NCBI GenBank assembly: GCA_040904745.1
Contig: JBBDSW010000186.1
Location: 1-64,000 of the forward strand
Length of the DNA stretch: 64,000 nt
Source of the DNA: T1Sed10-7 sp040904745
Lineage (GTDB): Bacteria > Actinomycetota > Nitriliruptoria > Nitriliruptorales > Nitriliruptoraceae
Direction of reading: 5' to 3'
A program made the position numbers and the translations under genes. Below are positions 39,811 to 47,578 of this stretch, piece by piece (the first letter of the stretch is position 1; the number at the start of each line of letters is the position of its first letter). Under the pieces are notes generated by a model that did no database searches, had not been told where the DNA came from, and saw nothing but the letters and a program-made list of their open reading frames with translations.

Positions 39811-39915
39811 CCGAGCCGGCTCCGCCCCCGGCCGTGTCGCACCCCGTCCGTAAGGTCGGATCGGGTCGCCACCATGGACATGGCACCCGTTGACCCCGTG
39901 CCGGGTGAGGGAACG

Positions 39916-40323
39916 ATGCCGATCATGCTGATGCCGATCATGCTGTTGGCCGTCGGGCCCGCGACCATCACGCGGATGCCGCTCGAGCTCCCGGTGCTGG
40001 TCGTCCTGTGGGGTCTGGCGGTGTGGTGGTTCGCCCGGCGGTTCGATCACCCCGACGGGGATCCGGTCAGCCGGCGGTCGCGGTCAGCCGATCGTGCGGC
40101 GCAGGAACCCACGCATCCCCGCGGCACCCAACAGGATGGTCGCGACGGTCAGAGCGGAGAGGAACGCCACGGGCGGCATCGTCGGGATCGATGGTGTCAC
40201 CGCCGCCCTGAGGCCCTCGCTGACGTAGACGAGCGGGTTGAGGAGCACGAGCCACTGCAGCCAGGGCACCGCGTCCAGCGACGCCCACGGGTAGTACACG
40301 GCTCCGAGGAAGGTGAGCGGTAG
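39916..40323 (+). CDS. Possible small membrane protein with internal repeat
   Basis: From ATG 39916 (GAGGGA 4 nt upstream) the frame reads MPIMLMPIMLLAVGPATITR, then MPLELPVLVVLWGLAVWWFA RR: two hydrophobic segments, the first made by an imperfect duplication of MPIML. The frame has no stop until 40323, so its last 240 bp would run antisense through the ABC-2 permease gene, which is suspicious. Only the first ~55 residues look like protein. It may instead be non-coding. Otherwise the gap 39811-40083 holds nothing evident. Confidence 0.3.
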   Translation: MPIMLMPIMLLAVGPATITRMPLELPVLVVLWGLAVWWFARRFDHPDGDPVSRRSRSADRAAQEPTHPRGTQQDGRDGQSGEERHGRHRRDRWCHRRPEALADVDERVEEHEPLQPGHRVQRRPRVVHGSEEGER

Positions 40324-40959
40324 GACGACCACGGAGAACATGAGGCCGATCTGGCGGGGGCTCACGTAGGTCCCGAGAGCGAGACCGAGCGCGCCGGAGA
40401 GCAAGGCGGACAGCACGACCACCGCCAGGAGCAGTGGGAGGGAGGTGACCTCGAGGGCGACCGGCGTGGCGGGGATCGCCGTGACCATCGGCAGCACGAG
40501 GAGGCCCGCAAGGACACTCTGCGCAGCGCCGAACAGCAGCTTCTCCAGAGCGACGACGCGCACCGGGACCGGGGCGAGGATGCGGTCCTCGATCTCCTTG
40601 GTGTCGCCGAACTCCGTGGACAACGGGAGGGCCACCGCGATGATCCCCTGGAAGATCACCGCGACCGCCACGAGGCCGGGGACGAGCACCGTGGCGAACT
40701 CGCCACCACCCCCACCGACCCCCTGCCCGATGCGCGGGAACAGGTAGGCGAACACGAACACGAACAACAGGGGCTGCATGACCGTCCGCGTCAGGAACGC
40801 GGCCGCTTCCCGGCGCAGGACCCGGAGATCCCGCAGCATGAGGCCACCGATCGCTTGCAGGCTGGTCCGCACCGGGCCGGGCTCCCCGAGCGGGCCGTCA
40901 CCGGCGCCGGTGGACCCGGTCCGAGGGCCGCGGGGTTCGATGATGTCGGTGTCAGTCAC
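40084..40959 (-). CDS. ABC-2 type transport permease
   Basis: A 291-residue permease with six predicted membrane segments, starting after ~45 cytoplasmic residues with AFLTRTVMQPLLFVFVFAYL, followed by ATVLVPGLVAVAVIFQGIIA, LAVVVLSALLSGALGLALG and MFSVVVLPLTFLGAVYYPWA, and ending with FLSALTVATILLGAAGMRGF. The ABC-2 signature region is LNPLVYVSEGLRAAVTPSIP. GTG 40959 has GGGAG 5 nt upstream and overlaps the end of the ATPase gene by 8 nt. With the ATPase it forms a DrrAB-like exporter of lipids or drugs. Confidence 0.88.
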   Translation of the reverse strand: MTDTDIIEPRGPRTGSTGAGDGPLGEPGPVRTSLQAIGGLMLRDLRVLRREAAAFLTRTVMQPLLFVFVFAYLFPRIGQGVGGGGGEFATVLVPGLVAVAVIFQGIIAVALPLSTEFGDTKEIEDRILAPVPVRVVALEKLLFGAAQSVLAGLLVLPMVTAIPATPVALEVTSLPLLLAVVVLSALLSGALGLALGTYVSPRQIGLMFSVVVLPLTFLGAVYYPWASLDAVPWLQWLVLLNPLVYVSEGLRAAVTPSIPTMPPVAFLSALTVATILLGAAGMRGFLRRTIG

Positions 40960-41896
40960 GCAACTCCCTGCCCGTACGAGCGATGAAGACGGACTCCAAG
41001 GTCGCCCCCTGGGAGGAGACGTCGCGCACCCCCGCCGGTGCCGCGGCCGCCACGACCCGGGCGAGGAGTCCGTCCCCCGCGGTGGCGTGCACGCGCACCC
41101 CGGCATCGGTCCGCTCGGCGGTGTGGACACCGCTGATCGTGGACACGGCGGTGAGGAGCTGGTCGTCGGCGACCCGCTCCAGCGACAGCTCGAGCACGGT
41201 GCCCGGCCCGTGGGCCGCTTTCAACGCGGTTGGCGTGTCGCACTCCAGCACCCGCCCGTGGTCGATGATCGCCACCCGATCGCACAGCTGATCGGCTTCC
41301 TCCATGTAGTGGGTCGTCAGGACCACGGTGAGCCCGTCGCGCCGGAGCTCCTCCACCAGTTCCCACAGGGCGATCCGGCTCTGCGGATCGAGGCCGGCGG
41401 TCGGTTCGTCGAGGAAGAGCAACCGGGGACGGTGGGCGATCGCTCGCGCCACCTGGAGGCGCTGGGCCATCCCACCGGAGATCTGGGTGGGGAAGGCGTC
41501 CGCCCGGTCCGCGAGGTGGAACCGCTCGAGGAGTGCAGCAGCACGAGCACGGGCCTCGCGCCCCGACCAACCGAAGTAGCGGTTGTGGTAGTACAGGTTC
41601 TCGGCCAGCGTGAGCGAACGATCGAGCGTGTTGTCCTGGGTGACCACGCCGATGCTCCGCTTCGCCCGGGCGCCCTCAGCGGCGATATCCAGACCGAAGA
41701 TGCGGGCCTGCCCCGCCGTCGGACGGATGCGTGTCGTGCAGACCCCGACGATCGTCGACTTCCCTGCGCCGTTCGGACCGAGCAGGCCGAACATCTCCCC
41801 GGGCGGTACCTCGAGGTCGATGCCAGCGACAGCAGACACCGGCGGTGTACCCGGGTAGGTCTTGTGCAGCCCGGCGACCGCGAGGGCAGGCGTCAC
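40952..41896 (-). CDS. ABC transporter ATP-binding protein (DrrA-like)
   Basis: A 314-residue ATPase. Walker A GLLGPNGAGKSTIVGVCTTR, Q-loop IGVVTQDNTLDRSLT, signature QISGGMAQRLQVARAIAHRP, Walker B LLFLDEPTAGLDPQSRIALW and the H-loop VVLTTHYMEEADQLCDRVAI are all present. The C-terminal ~80 residues match the DrrA regulatory extension. GTG 41896 has GAGG 8 nt upstream. It lies 10 bp downstream of the hemolysin-III gene and upstream of its permease, so all three are probably co-transcribed from the box at 42602-42597. Export substrate unknown. Confidence 0.9.
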   Translation of the reverse strand: MTPALAVAGLHKTYPGTPPVSAVAGIDLEVPPGEMFGLLGPNGAGKSTIVGVCTTRIRPTAGQARIFGLDIAAEGARAKRSIGVVTQDNTLDRSLTLAENLYYHNRYFGWSGREARARAAALLERFHLADRADAFPTQISGGMAQRLQVARAIAHRPRLLFLDEPTAGLDPQSRIALWELVEELRRDGLTVVLTTHYMEEADQLCDRVAIIDHGRVLECDTPTALKAAHGPGTVLELSLERVADDQLLTAVSTISGVHTAERTDAGVRVHATAGDGLLARVVAAAAPAGVRDVSSQGATLESVFIARTGRELRD

Positions 41897-41906
41897 CGGG
41901 ACGTCC

Positions 41907-42590
41907 TCACAGCCGTGCCAGCAGCCGTGCGAGCATCACCGCATGGACGACGACCGCGGCGATCACGAGGAGGTGGAACAGTTCGTGGTAGCCGAACCAC
42001 CTCGGCGACGGGTTCGGGCGCTGCAGACCGACGATGATCGCTCCCACCGTGTAGAAGATCCCCCCGAGGAGGAGGAGGACGACGGTGCCGACCCCGGCAC
42101 CGACCCACAGCCACGGCAGCAGGGCGATCGGGATCCACCCGAGCGTCAGGTAGACGGCCTGGTTGAACCCGCGCGGAGGTGCGAACGGCAACCACTCGAC
42201 GACGATGCCGAGGACGGTGCCGACCAGGGACCCCGTGAGCAGCGCAACCGAGGCCCAGCCAGAGAGTCCGAGCAGCGCGATCGCGACCCCGGTCCCACCG
42301 ATGGCCAGGTAGATCCCGGTGTGGTCGAGGCGGAACAGCCGCTCGTAGGTGCCCGCACCCCAGCGACGCAGGTGGAGGAGCGCACTGAAGCTGAACATGG
42401 CGGCCATGCCGAGACCGAACGCGGCGATGGCAAGCCGCCCGCCCGCCGGGGCGAGCACGGTCCACAGGACCGCGCCAAGGACCGTCACGATGGCCGCCAG
42501 CAGGTGCGAGCGCCCGCGGAGACGGGGTCGCGGCAACGTCAGGGCACGCTCGGTGTTCACCGAACGCTTCAGGATGGGGCGCTCACTCAC
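41907..42590 (-). CDS. Hemolysin III family (PAQR-like) membrane protein
   Basis: A 227-residue protein with seven membrane helices. The PAQR/Hly-III signatures are MAAMFSFSALLHLRRWGAGT, ERLFRLDHTGIYLAIGGTGV and FGYHELFHLLVIAAVVVHAV, which carry the conserved Ser, His, Asp and HxxxH metal-binding residues of the hydrolase-like fold. GTG 42590 is proposed because TACCTT ends 6 nt upstream (leaderless arrangement); the frame continues upstream without conserved sequence. Family function in bacteria is unknown; ceramidase-like lipid hydrolysis is known for eukaryotic relatives. Confidence 0.83.
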   Translation of the reverse strand: MSERPILKRSVNTERALTLPRPRLRGRSHLLAAIVTVLGAVLWTVLAPAGGRLAIAAFGLGMAAMFSFSALLHLRRWGAGTYERLFRLDHTGIYLAIGGTGVAIALLGLSGWASVALLTGSLVGTVLGIVVEWLPFAPPRGFNQAVYLTLGWIPIALLPWLWVGAGVGTVVLLLLGGIFYTVGAIIVGLQRPNPSPRWFGYHELFHLLVIAAVVVHAVMLARLLARL

Positions 42591-42596
42591 CCTGCG

Positions 42597-42602
42597 AAGG
42601 TA
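42597..42602 (-). promoter_or_regulatory. Leaderless -10-like box of the hemolysin-III/ABC exporter operon
   Basis: TACCTT, six bases, then GTG 42590 on the minus strand. No separate Shine-Dalgarno sequence is present. Confidence 0.42.
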
Positions 42603-42666
42603 CCGGGGCCATGTGGCCGGCCCCAGCATGGTCCTGTAGCCCTCCGAGCCCTCCCGGGAGACGACC

Positions 42667-42672
42667 TAGGAT
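42667..42672 (+). promoter_or_regulatory. Leaderless -10-like box of the PPOX-to-MFS operon
   Basis: TAGGAT, exactly seven bases, then ATG 42680. It faces away from the hemolysin-III promoter 65 bp to the left. Confidence 0.48.
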
Positions 42673-42679
42673 GCCAGGC

Positions 42680-43144
42680 ATGAGCCGACCCATCGCGACC
42701 ACCGACCGCGTCGAGCGCGACGAGCTGTACGGGTTCGTCCGCGACCGCCACCACCTGATCCTCACGACCTGGCGTCGCGACGGGCGACCGCAGCTCTCGC
42801 CCGTCACCGGCGGGCTCGATGGCGATCACCTGGTCATCGCCACCTACCCCGAGCGAGCCAAGGTCAAGAACCTGCGGCGCGACCCACGGGCCAGCGTGCT
42901 CGTGTTGTCGGACGAGTTCGACGGCCCGTGGGTGCAGATCGACGGCTCGGCCGAGGTGATCGATCTCCCGGAGGCACTCGACGGCCTGGTGCGCTACTTC
43001 CAGGTCATCTCCGGCGAGCACCCCGACTGGGAGGAGTACCGCGAGGCGATGCAGGCGCAGGGCAAGTGTCTGATCTCCGTGGCGATCGGGTCCTGGGGGC
43101 CGATCGCCACCGGCGGGTTCCCACCGCGGCTCGCGGACGACTGA
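42680..43144 (+). CDS. PPOX-class F420-dependent oxidoreductase
   Basis: A 154-residue split-barrel flavin/deazaflavin-binding protein. Family sequence includes RHHLILTTWRRDGRPQLSPV near residues 23-42, LVIATYPERAKVKNLRRDPR and ASVLVLSDEFDGPWVQIDGS, with the basic pocket typical of F420-binding members in actinobacteria. It would use reduced F420 (or FMN) to reduce an unknown substrate. ATG 42680 is supported by the leaderless TAGGAT box; an ATG three codons earlier overlaps the box itself. It opens a six-gene operon, with 4 nt to the next gene. Confidence 0.85.
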   Translation: MSRPIATTDRVERDELYGFVRDRHHLILTTWRRDGRPQLSPVTGGLDGDHLVIATYPERAKVKNLRRDPRASVLVLSDEFDGPWVQIDGSAEVIDLPEALDGLVRYFQVISGEHPDWEEYREAMQAQGKCLISVAIGSWGPIATGGFPPRLADD

Positions 43145-43148
43145 GCGG

Positions 43149-44558
43149 ATGGTCGCCCAAGCGGTACCCACCCGTCTCCCCCGCCCGACGCGGATCCAGG
43201 CCAGCGGCCTCGTCATCGGCTTCATCGCCTTCCTGGTGCCCCTGGTGGTCGATGTCCCCGATCTCGACCCGGCCGGTGAGCGGATGCTCGCGATCTTCCT
43301 CCTCGCGATCGTCCTGTGGCTCACCGAGGCGATCCCGTTGGTGGCCACGGCCCTGCTCGTCCTGCTGCTGGAGGTGCTGTTACTCACCGACCAGGCGCTC
43401 GTGCCGCTGGCCGACGAGGTCCTCGTGGCCTCCGACGTGTTCGCCACCCTCGCCGACCCGGTCATCGTCCTCTTCCTCGGAGGCTTCCTGATCGCGGACG
43501 GCGCCGCGAAGTACGACCTCGACCGCAACCTGGCGGCGGTGCTGTTGCGTCCGTTCGCGGCCGGGGGGGCCCGACGCACGGCGCTCGGCCTCATGCTGAT
43601 CACCGCGCTGCTCTCGATGTTCGTGTCGAACACCGCCACCACCGCCACCATGTTCGCCGTCGTGCTGCCGGTGCTGGCCGGGTTGCCGGCTGGTCGAGCG
43701 CGCACCGGCCTCGCGCTGGCGATCCCCATCGCCGCGAACGTGGGTGGGATGGGGACCCCGGTCGGCAGCCCCCCGAACGCGATCGCACTGGGTCAGCTCT
43801 CGGCCGCAGGTGGCAGCGTCTCGTTCCTCGACTGGATGCTGCTCGCCGTGCCCCTCATGCTGGCGCTCCTGTTCGGCGCATGGTTCTTCGTGACACGGCG
43901 GTTCATCCCCGCCGACACCACGCTCGATCTCGAGATGACCGCGCGCTTCAACCGGTCACCGGCCGCCATCGTGTTCACCGTCGTCGCCGGAGTCACCGTC
44001 GTGCTGTGGCTGACCGAGCCGATCCATGGCCTGTCGTCGTCGACGGTCGGGTTCCTCCCCGTGGTGGCCCTGCTGGCGACGGGTGTCCTCGGCCCGAGGG
44101 ATCTCCAGGGTTTGCAGTGGCACGTCCTGTGGCTGGTCGCGGGAGGGATCGCCCTCGGTGCGGGGATCTCCGGCTCAGGGCTCGACACCTGGATCCTCGG
44201 TGCGGTGGCCTGGGACCGGATGGCGGCGGCCACGCTGCTCGGCCTGCTGGCCCTCGCAGCGCTCGCGCTGTCCAACGTGATCTCCAACTCGGCCGCGGCG
44301 AACCTGCTGGTGCCGCTGGCCCTCAGCCTGGCGACCACGGTCGCGGTCGAGCCGGCCCTGATGGCCGTGCTCGTCGGCCTGGCCTGCGCGTTGGGGATGG
44401 CGCTGCCGATCAGCACGCCCCCGAACGCGATCGCGTACGCGACCGGCGAGGTCCCGCAGCCGGCGATGGCGTCCACGGGCATCGTCATCGGGGTCGTGGG
44501 TGGAGCGGCTCTCGCCTTCGCGATGCCCCCACTGTGGACGTGGCTGGGGCTGCTGTGA
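43149..44558 (+). CDS. DASS/SLC13-family anion transporter
   Basis: A 469-residue membrane protein with about eleven helices of the divalent anion:Na+ symporter family. The two pseudo-symmetric substrate clamps are visible as MFVSNTATTATMFAVVLPVL with GMGTPVGSPPNAIALGQLSA in the first half, and NVISNSAAANLLVPLALSLA with GMALPISTPPNAIAYATGEV in the second. The SNT and SNS tips and the Asn-Ala-Ile loops fit carboxylate or sulfate binding. Its stop overlaps the GTG of the kinase gene (GTGA). Coupling to a histidine kinase suggests that uptake and sensing of the same anion are linked. Confidence 0.88.
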   Translation: MVAQAVPTRLPRPTRIQASGLVIGFIAFLVPLVVDVPDLDPAGERMLAIFLLAIVLWLTEAIPLVATALLVLLLEVLLLTDQALVPLADEVLVASDVFATLADPVIVLFLGGFLIADGAAKYDLDRNLAAVLLRPFAAGGARRTALGLMLITALLSMFVSNTATTATMFAVVLPVLAGLPAGRARTGLALAIPIAANVGGMGTPVGSPPNAIALGQLSAAGGSVSFLDWMLLAVPLMLALLFGAWFFVTRRFIPADTTLDLEMTARFNRSPAAIVFTVVAGVTVVLWLTEPIHGLSSSTVGFLPVVALLATGVLGPRDLQGLQWHVLWLVAGGIALGAGISGSGLDTWILGAVAWDRMAAATLLGLLALAALALSNVISNSAAANLLVPLALSLATTVAVEPALMAVLVGLACALGMALPISTPPNAIAYATGEVPQPAMASTGIVIGVVGGAALAFAMPPLWTWLGLL

Positions 44559-46453
44559 CCGGCTCCGGCGTACCACCCATCGCCGTCATCGTCGCCGGGC
44601 CCGAGGGCGGCAGCCGGGACGCGCTGGTCGGCGAGTTGTCCGACGGCCTGTCGGATGTCCCAACGGTGGTCCACGTCGACACCGATGCCCTACGAGCGGC
44701 CACCGCGGTCCCCACCACTGAGGACGTGGGACTCGTCGCGCTCCTCGACGACGGCACCTCGGTCGATCGGCGGGTCGCTGCGCTCGGTACCGATGCCCGT
44801 GCCCGTGCCGCCTGCACGATCCTGGTGACCGCCCGGGCTGCCCACGACGATCTCGACGCCGCGCTGGACGCCGATCGGCTGGCCGCGATCGTCGCCGACC
44901 CGTGGACCCCATCGAAGCTCGCGGCGCACGCCCGGTCCCAGCTCGCCCGCTGGCTGCGTACCCGCGATCCCGACGATCCCCGTCTCGACCAGCTCGACCG
45001 GGACGGGGTCCACGCCGAGCGCCCGACGAGCGCGCTGCTGCACGACCTGGAACTCGACGCCCCGACCCTGAGCGAGCGGCTCGTGGCTGCACTGGATCGT
45101 GCCCTGGGGCGCCGGCCGCGGCTCGAGCTGCCCGCGGGGACCCGCTTGACGCACCAGGGTGTGGCGGTGGACGGGGTCTTCGTCATCCTGTCCGGTTCGG
45201 TCGCCCTCGACCGCTCCAGTGAGGTGGGCGAGCTCCGTCTGCACCACGCCTCCACCGGGCCGGTCGTCGGACTCCTGTCCCTGACCCAGCAGCGGCAGGC
45301 GTTCTTCACCGCCCGCACCACGACCGACGTCCGGCTGGTGCACCTGAGCCTGGAGCAGCTCGACCAGGCGCTGGCTGCCGAGCCCGAGGTGAGCGCCGCG
45401 ATGGCTGCCGCCGCAGCACGCGCTCTGGGCGCCCGACTGCGGCGCGCCGAGCAGCTCCAGGTCGAGAAGGTGAAGCTCAACCGCGAGCTCGATCGCGAGC
45501 GCACCCAGCTCGCCGAAGCGCTCTCGCACCTCGAAGCCGCGCGTTTGGAGCTCGTCGAGTCCGCCCGGATGGCCACGCTCGGCGAGCTCGCCGCCGGTGT
45601 CGCGCACGAGCTCAACAACCCGGTCGCGGCGCTGGAGCGTGCCGCGAGCTTCGTCACCAGCGACCTGTCCCGCCTCCTGGCAGCCCACCCCCGCGGCCGA
45701 CTGCTGGCCCAGACGCTGGATGCGGCCCGCGAACGACCACCGACCGGCACCGCCGACCAGCGGGATCGGGCGCGGCAGCTGACCGACGCCCTCGGCGACG
45801 CACGCGTGGCACGACGCCTGGCCGGGGCCGGGATCGAGGCGCTCCCGGCGGCCTGGTCATCACGGGTGACCGACGACGCCGAGGCCCTCGAGGAACTCGC
45901 GACCGCCGCGGAGCTCGGCGCCGCGGTCCGCAACCTCGACCTCGGCACGAGACGGGTCACCGAGCTCGTCACGAGCCTTCGCAGCTACGCCCGTCCGAGC
46001 GACAGCCCGGTCCCCGGCGTCGACGTCCGGACCACCATCGACGACACCCTCCACCTCGTCGCCCATCGACTCGAGGGGCTGGAGATCACCCGCGATGACG
46101 CGCCGGACCTCCCGACGATCACGGGGTACCCCGGGCCGCTCGGCCAGGTCTGGACGAACCTGCTGCTGAACGCGGCCGACGCGCTCGACGGCCGTGGGCA
46201 CGTGGAGATCGCGACGCGCCGGGACGGGGACGAGGTGGTGGTTACGATCACCGACGATGGACCCGGGATCGGGCCCGAGGTGCTCCCACGGTTGTTCGAG
46301 CCCCGGTTCACCACCAAGCAGGGGCAGGTCCGCTACGGCCTCGGGCTCGGGCTGGCCATCGCGAAGCGGGTGGTGGACAGCCACGGTGGCACCATCGCGA
46401 TCACATCCGAACCAGGACGGACCGTCGCCACGGTCCGCCTCCCGATCGAGTGA
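44555..46453 (+). CDS. Histidine kinase with degenerate receiver and cyclic-nucleotide-binding domains
   Basis: A 632-residue soluble kinase. Residues ~1-135 look like a receiver domain that has lost its acidic pocket (IAVIVAGPEGGSRDALVGEL). Residues ~180-300 form a cNMP-binding domain (LELPAGTRLTHQGVAVDGVF then VILSGSVALDRSS). A coiled coil (QVEKVKLNRELDRERTQLAE) leads to the H box MATLGELAAGVAHELNNPVA with its His near residue 349, and the ATPase domain ends the protein (NAADALDGRGHVEIATRRDG, DDGPGIGPEVLPRLFEPRF, GLGLGLAIAKRVV). About 110 extra residues separate the H box and the second helix region. GTG 44555 overlaps the transporter stop; the far longer open frame upstream is antisense-type noise. 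Confidence 0.87.
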   Translation: MTGSGVPPIAVIVAGPEGGSRDALVGELSDGLSDVPTVVHVDTDALRAATAVPTTEDVGLVALLDDGTSVDRRVAALGTDARARAACTILVTARAAHDDLDAALDADRLAAIVADPWTPSKLAAHARSQLARWLRTRDPDDPRLDQLDRDGVHAERPTSALLHDLELDAPTLSERLVAALDRALGRRPRLELPAGTRLTHQGVAVDGVFVILSGSVALDRSSEVGELRLHHASTGPVVGLLSLTQQRQAFFTARTTTDVRLVHLSLEQLDQALAAEPEVSAAMAAAAARALGARLRRAEQLQVEKVKLNRELDRERTQLAEALSHLEAARLELVESARMATLGELAAGVAHELNNPVAALERAASFVTSDLSRLLAAHPRGRLLAQTLDAARERPPTGTADQRDRARQLTDALGDARVARRLAGAGIEALPAAWSSRVTDDAEALEELATAAELGAAVRNLDLGTRRVTELVTSLRSYARPSDSPVPGVDVRTTIDDTLHLVAHRLEGLEITRDDAPDLPTITGYPGPLGQVWTNLLLNAADALDGRGHVEIATRRDGDEVVVTITDDGPGIGPEVLPRLFEPRFTTKQGQVRYGLGLGLAIAKRVVDSHGGTIAITSEPGRTVATVRLPIE

Positions 46454-46466
46454 GGGAGAGGACGCT

Positions 46467-46952
46467 GTGGAACTGGCCGTGCTGGTGCTGGAGGACGAAC
46501 CCGAGGTCCGAGACGCGCTCGTGCGCGATCTGGAGCCCCTGGCGGACGGCGTCCGCATCGAGCCGGCCGAGGACGTCACCGATGCCCGTGCCGTGCTCGA
46601 CGAGCTGGAGCGGGCCGGAGACCCGCTGGCCGTGGTCCTCGCCGATCACCGGCTCCCCGGCACCAGCGGGGTCGATCTCCTCGTCGAACTGCGAGACGAC
46701 CCGATCCACGGCCGCTGTCGCAAGGTGCTGGTGACCGGACAAGCGGATCAGGACGACACGATCCGCGCGGTCAACCAGGCCGATCTCGACCACTACGTCG
46801 CCAAACCCTGGCAGGCCGACGCCCTGCGCGCGCTCGTCCGCGACCTGTTGACCACCTACGTGCTCGACCAGGGCATCGACCCGCTCCCGTTCCTGAGGAT
46901 CCTCGACGCGGCGCGCGTGATGCCGTCGCTGCGCCACCGCGGTGACCGATGA
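46467..46952 (+). CDS. Single-domain response regulator
   Basis: A 161-residue receiver protein without a DNA-binding domain. The acidic pair is in AVLVLEDEPEVRDALVRDL, the phosphoacceptor Asp in LAVVLADHRLPGTSGVDLLV, the Thr in CRKVLVTGQADQDDTI and the Lys in DHYVAKPWQADALRALV. The C-terminal tail (LDQGIDPLPFLRILDAARVM) may dock to a partner. GGGAGAGG lies upstream of GTG 46467 and the gene follows the kinase by 13 nt, so it is the likely phosphate acceptor. KPW after the Lys is typical of receivers that sit with HD-GYP or adaptor proteins. Confidence 0.88.
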   Translation: MELAVLVLEDEPEVRDALVRDLEPLADGVRIEPAEDVTDARAVLDELERAGDPLAVVLADHRLPGTSGVDLLVELRDDPIHGRCRKVLVTGQADQDDTIRAVNQADLDHYVAKPWQADALRALVRDLLTTYVLDQGIDPLPFLRILDAARVMPSLRHRGDR

Positions 46953-47578
46953 GTGGCGACGCCATCGTCCATCGCGCCGGGCTCCTCGTGTTCGAGGGCT
47001 GCGACCTGCTCGACGTCGGCGGACCCTACGAAGCGCTGCTGACCGCTGATCGCCTCCTCCGACGGCGGGGGGCGAGCCACCGGATCGAGGTCGTCACGCT
47101 CGGCGTCGGGACCCCGCCACTCACCTCCTACGGCGGGCTCGGGCTCGTACCCGCCCTGCCCGCGGCCGCCAGCGGCGACCTGGATGTCCTGGTGGTGCCG
47201 GGCACGATCGACATCGACCCCGCGCTGGCCGACACCGTGCTGATCGACACGATCCGCTCGCTGGCTGCACGGGTGCCGCTGGTCACCTCCGTCTGCACGG
47301 GGAGCTTCCTGCTGGCCGCCGCCGGGCTACTGGCCGGGCGCACCGCCACCACGCACCACGAGGACATCGATGCCCTGGCGGCACGCGACGATGTCGGCGC
47401 CGTTCGTCGGGGGGTGCGGTTCGTCGGGGACGAACGGATCATCACGGCGGGCGGGCTCGCCAGCGGCCTGATGCTCGGGCTGCACCTCGTCGAACGGCTG
47501 ATCAGCCGCGAACTCGCGGTCGCGACCGCAACGCAGCTCGAGTACCCGTTCGAGGAGCACGAGGGAGCGCGATCGTGA
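46949..47578 (+). CDS. DJ-1/PfpI family protein
   Basis: A 209-residue protein of the DJ-1/PfpI (class I glutamine amidotransferase-like) fold. The nucleophile elbow is VTSVCTGSFLLAAAGLLAGR with Cys near residue 115, followed by TATTHHEDIDALAARD, as in the GATase1 domain of AraC-type regulators, but no AraC domain is attached. GLASGLMLGLHLVERLISRE ends the fold. ATG 46949 overlaps the preceding stop (ATGA). Roles in the family range from isonitrile hydratase to glyoxalase; the function here is open. Confidence 0.85.
   Translation: MSGDAIVHRAGLLVFEGCDLLDVGGPYEALLTADRLLRRRGASHRIEVVTLGVGTPPLTSYGGLGLVPALPAAASGDLDVLVVPGTIDIDPALADTVLIDTIRSLAARVPLVTSVCTGSFLLAAAGLLAGRTATTHHEDIDALAARDDVGAVRRGVRFVGDERIITAGGLASGLMLGLHLVERLISRELAVATATQLEYPFEEHEGARS

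Noticed and set aside
43316..44554. Upstream extension giving a 1045-residue kinase
   Set aside because: It overlaps the DASS transporter gene in another frame, its translation is low-complexity, and GTG 44555 has the standard GTGA overlap.
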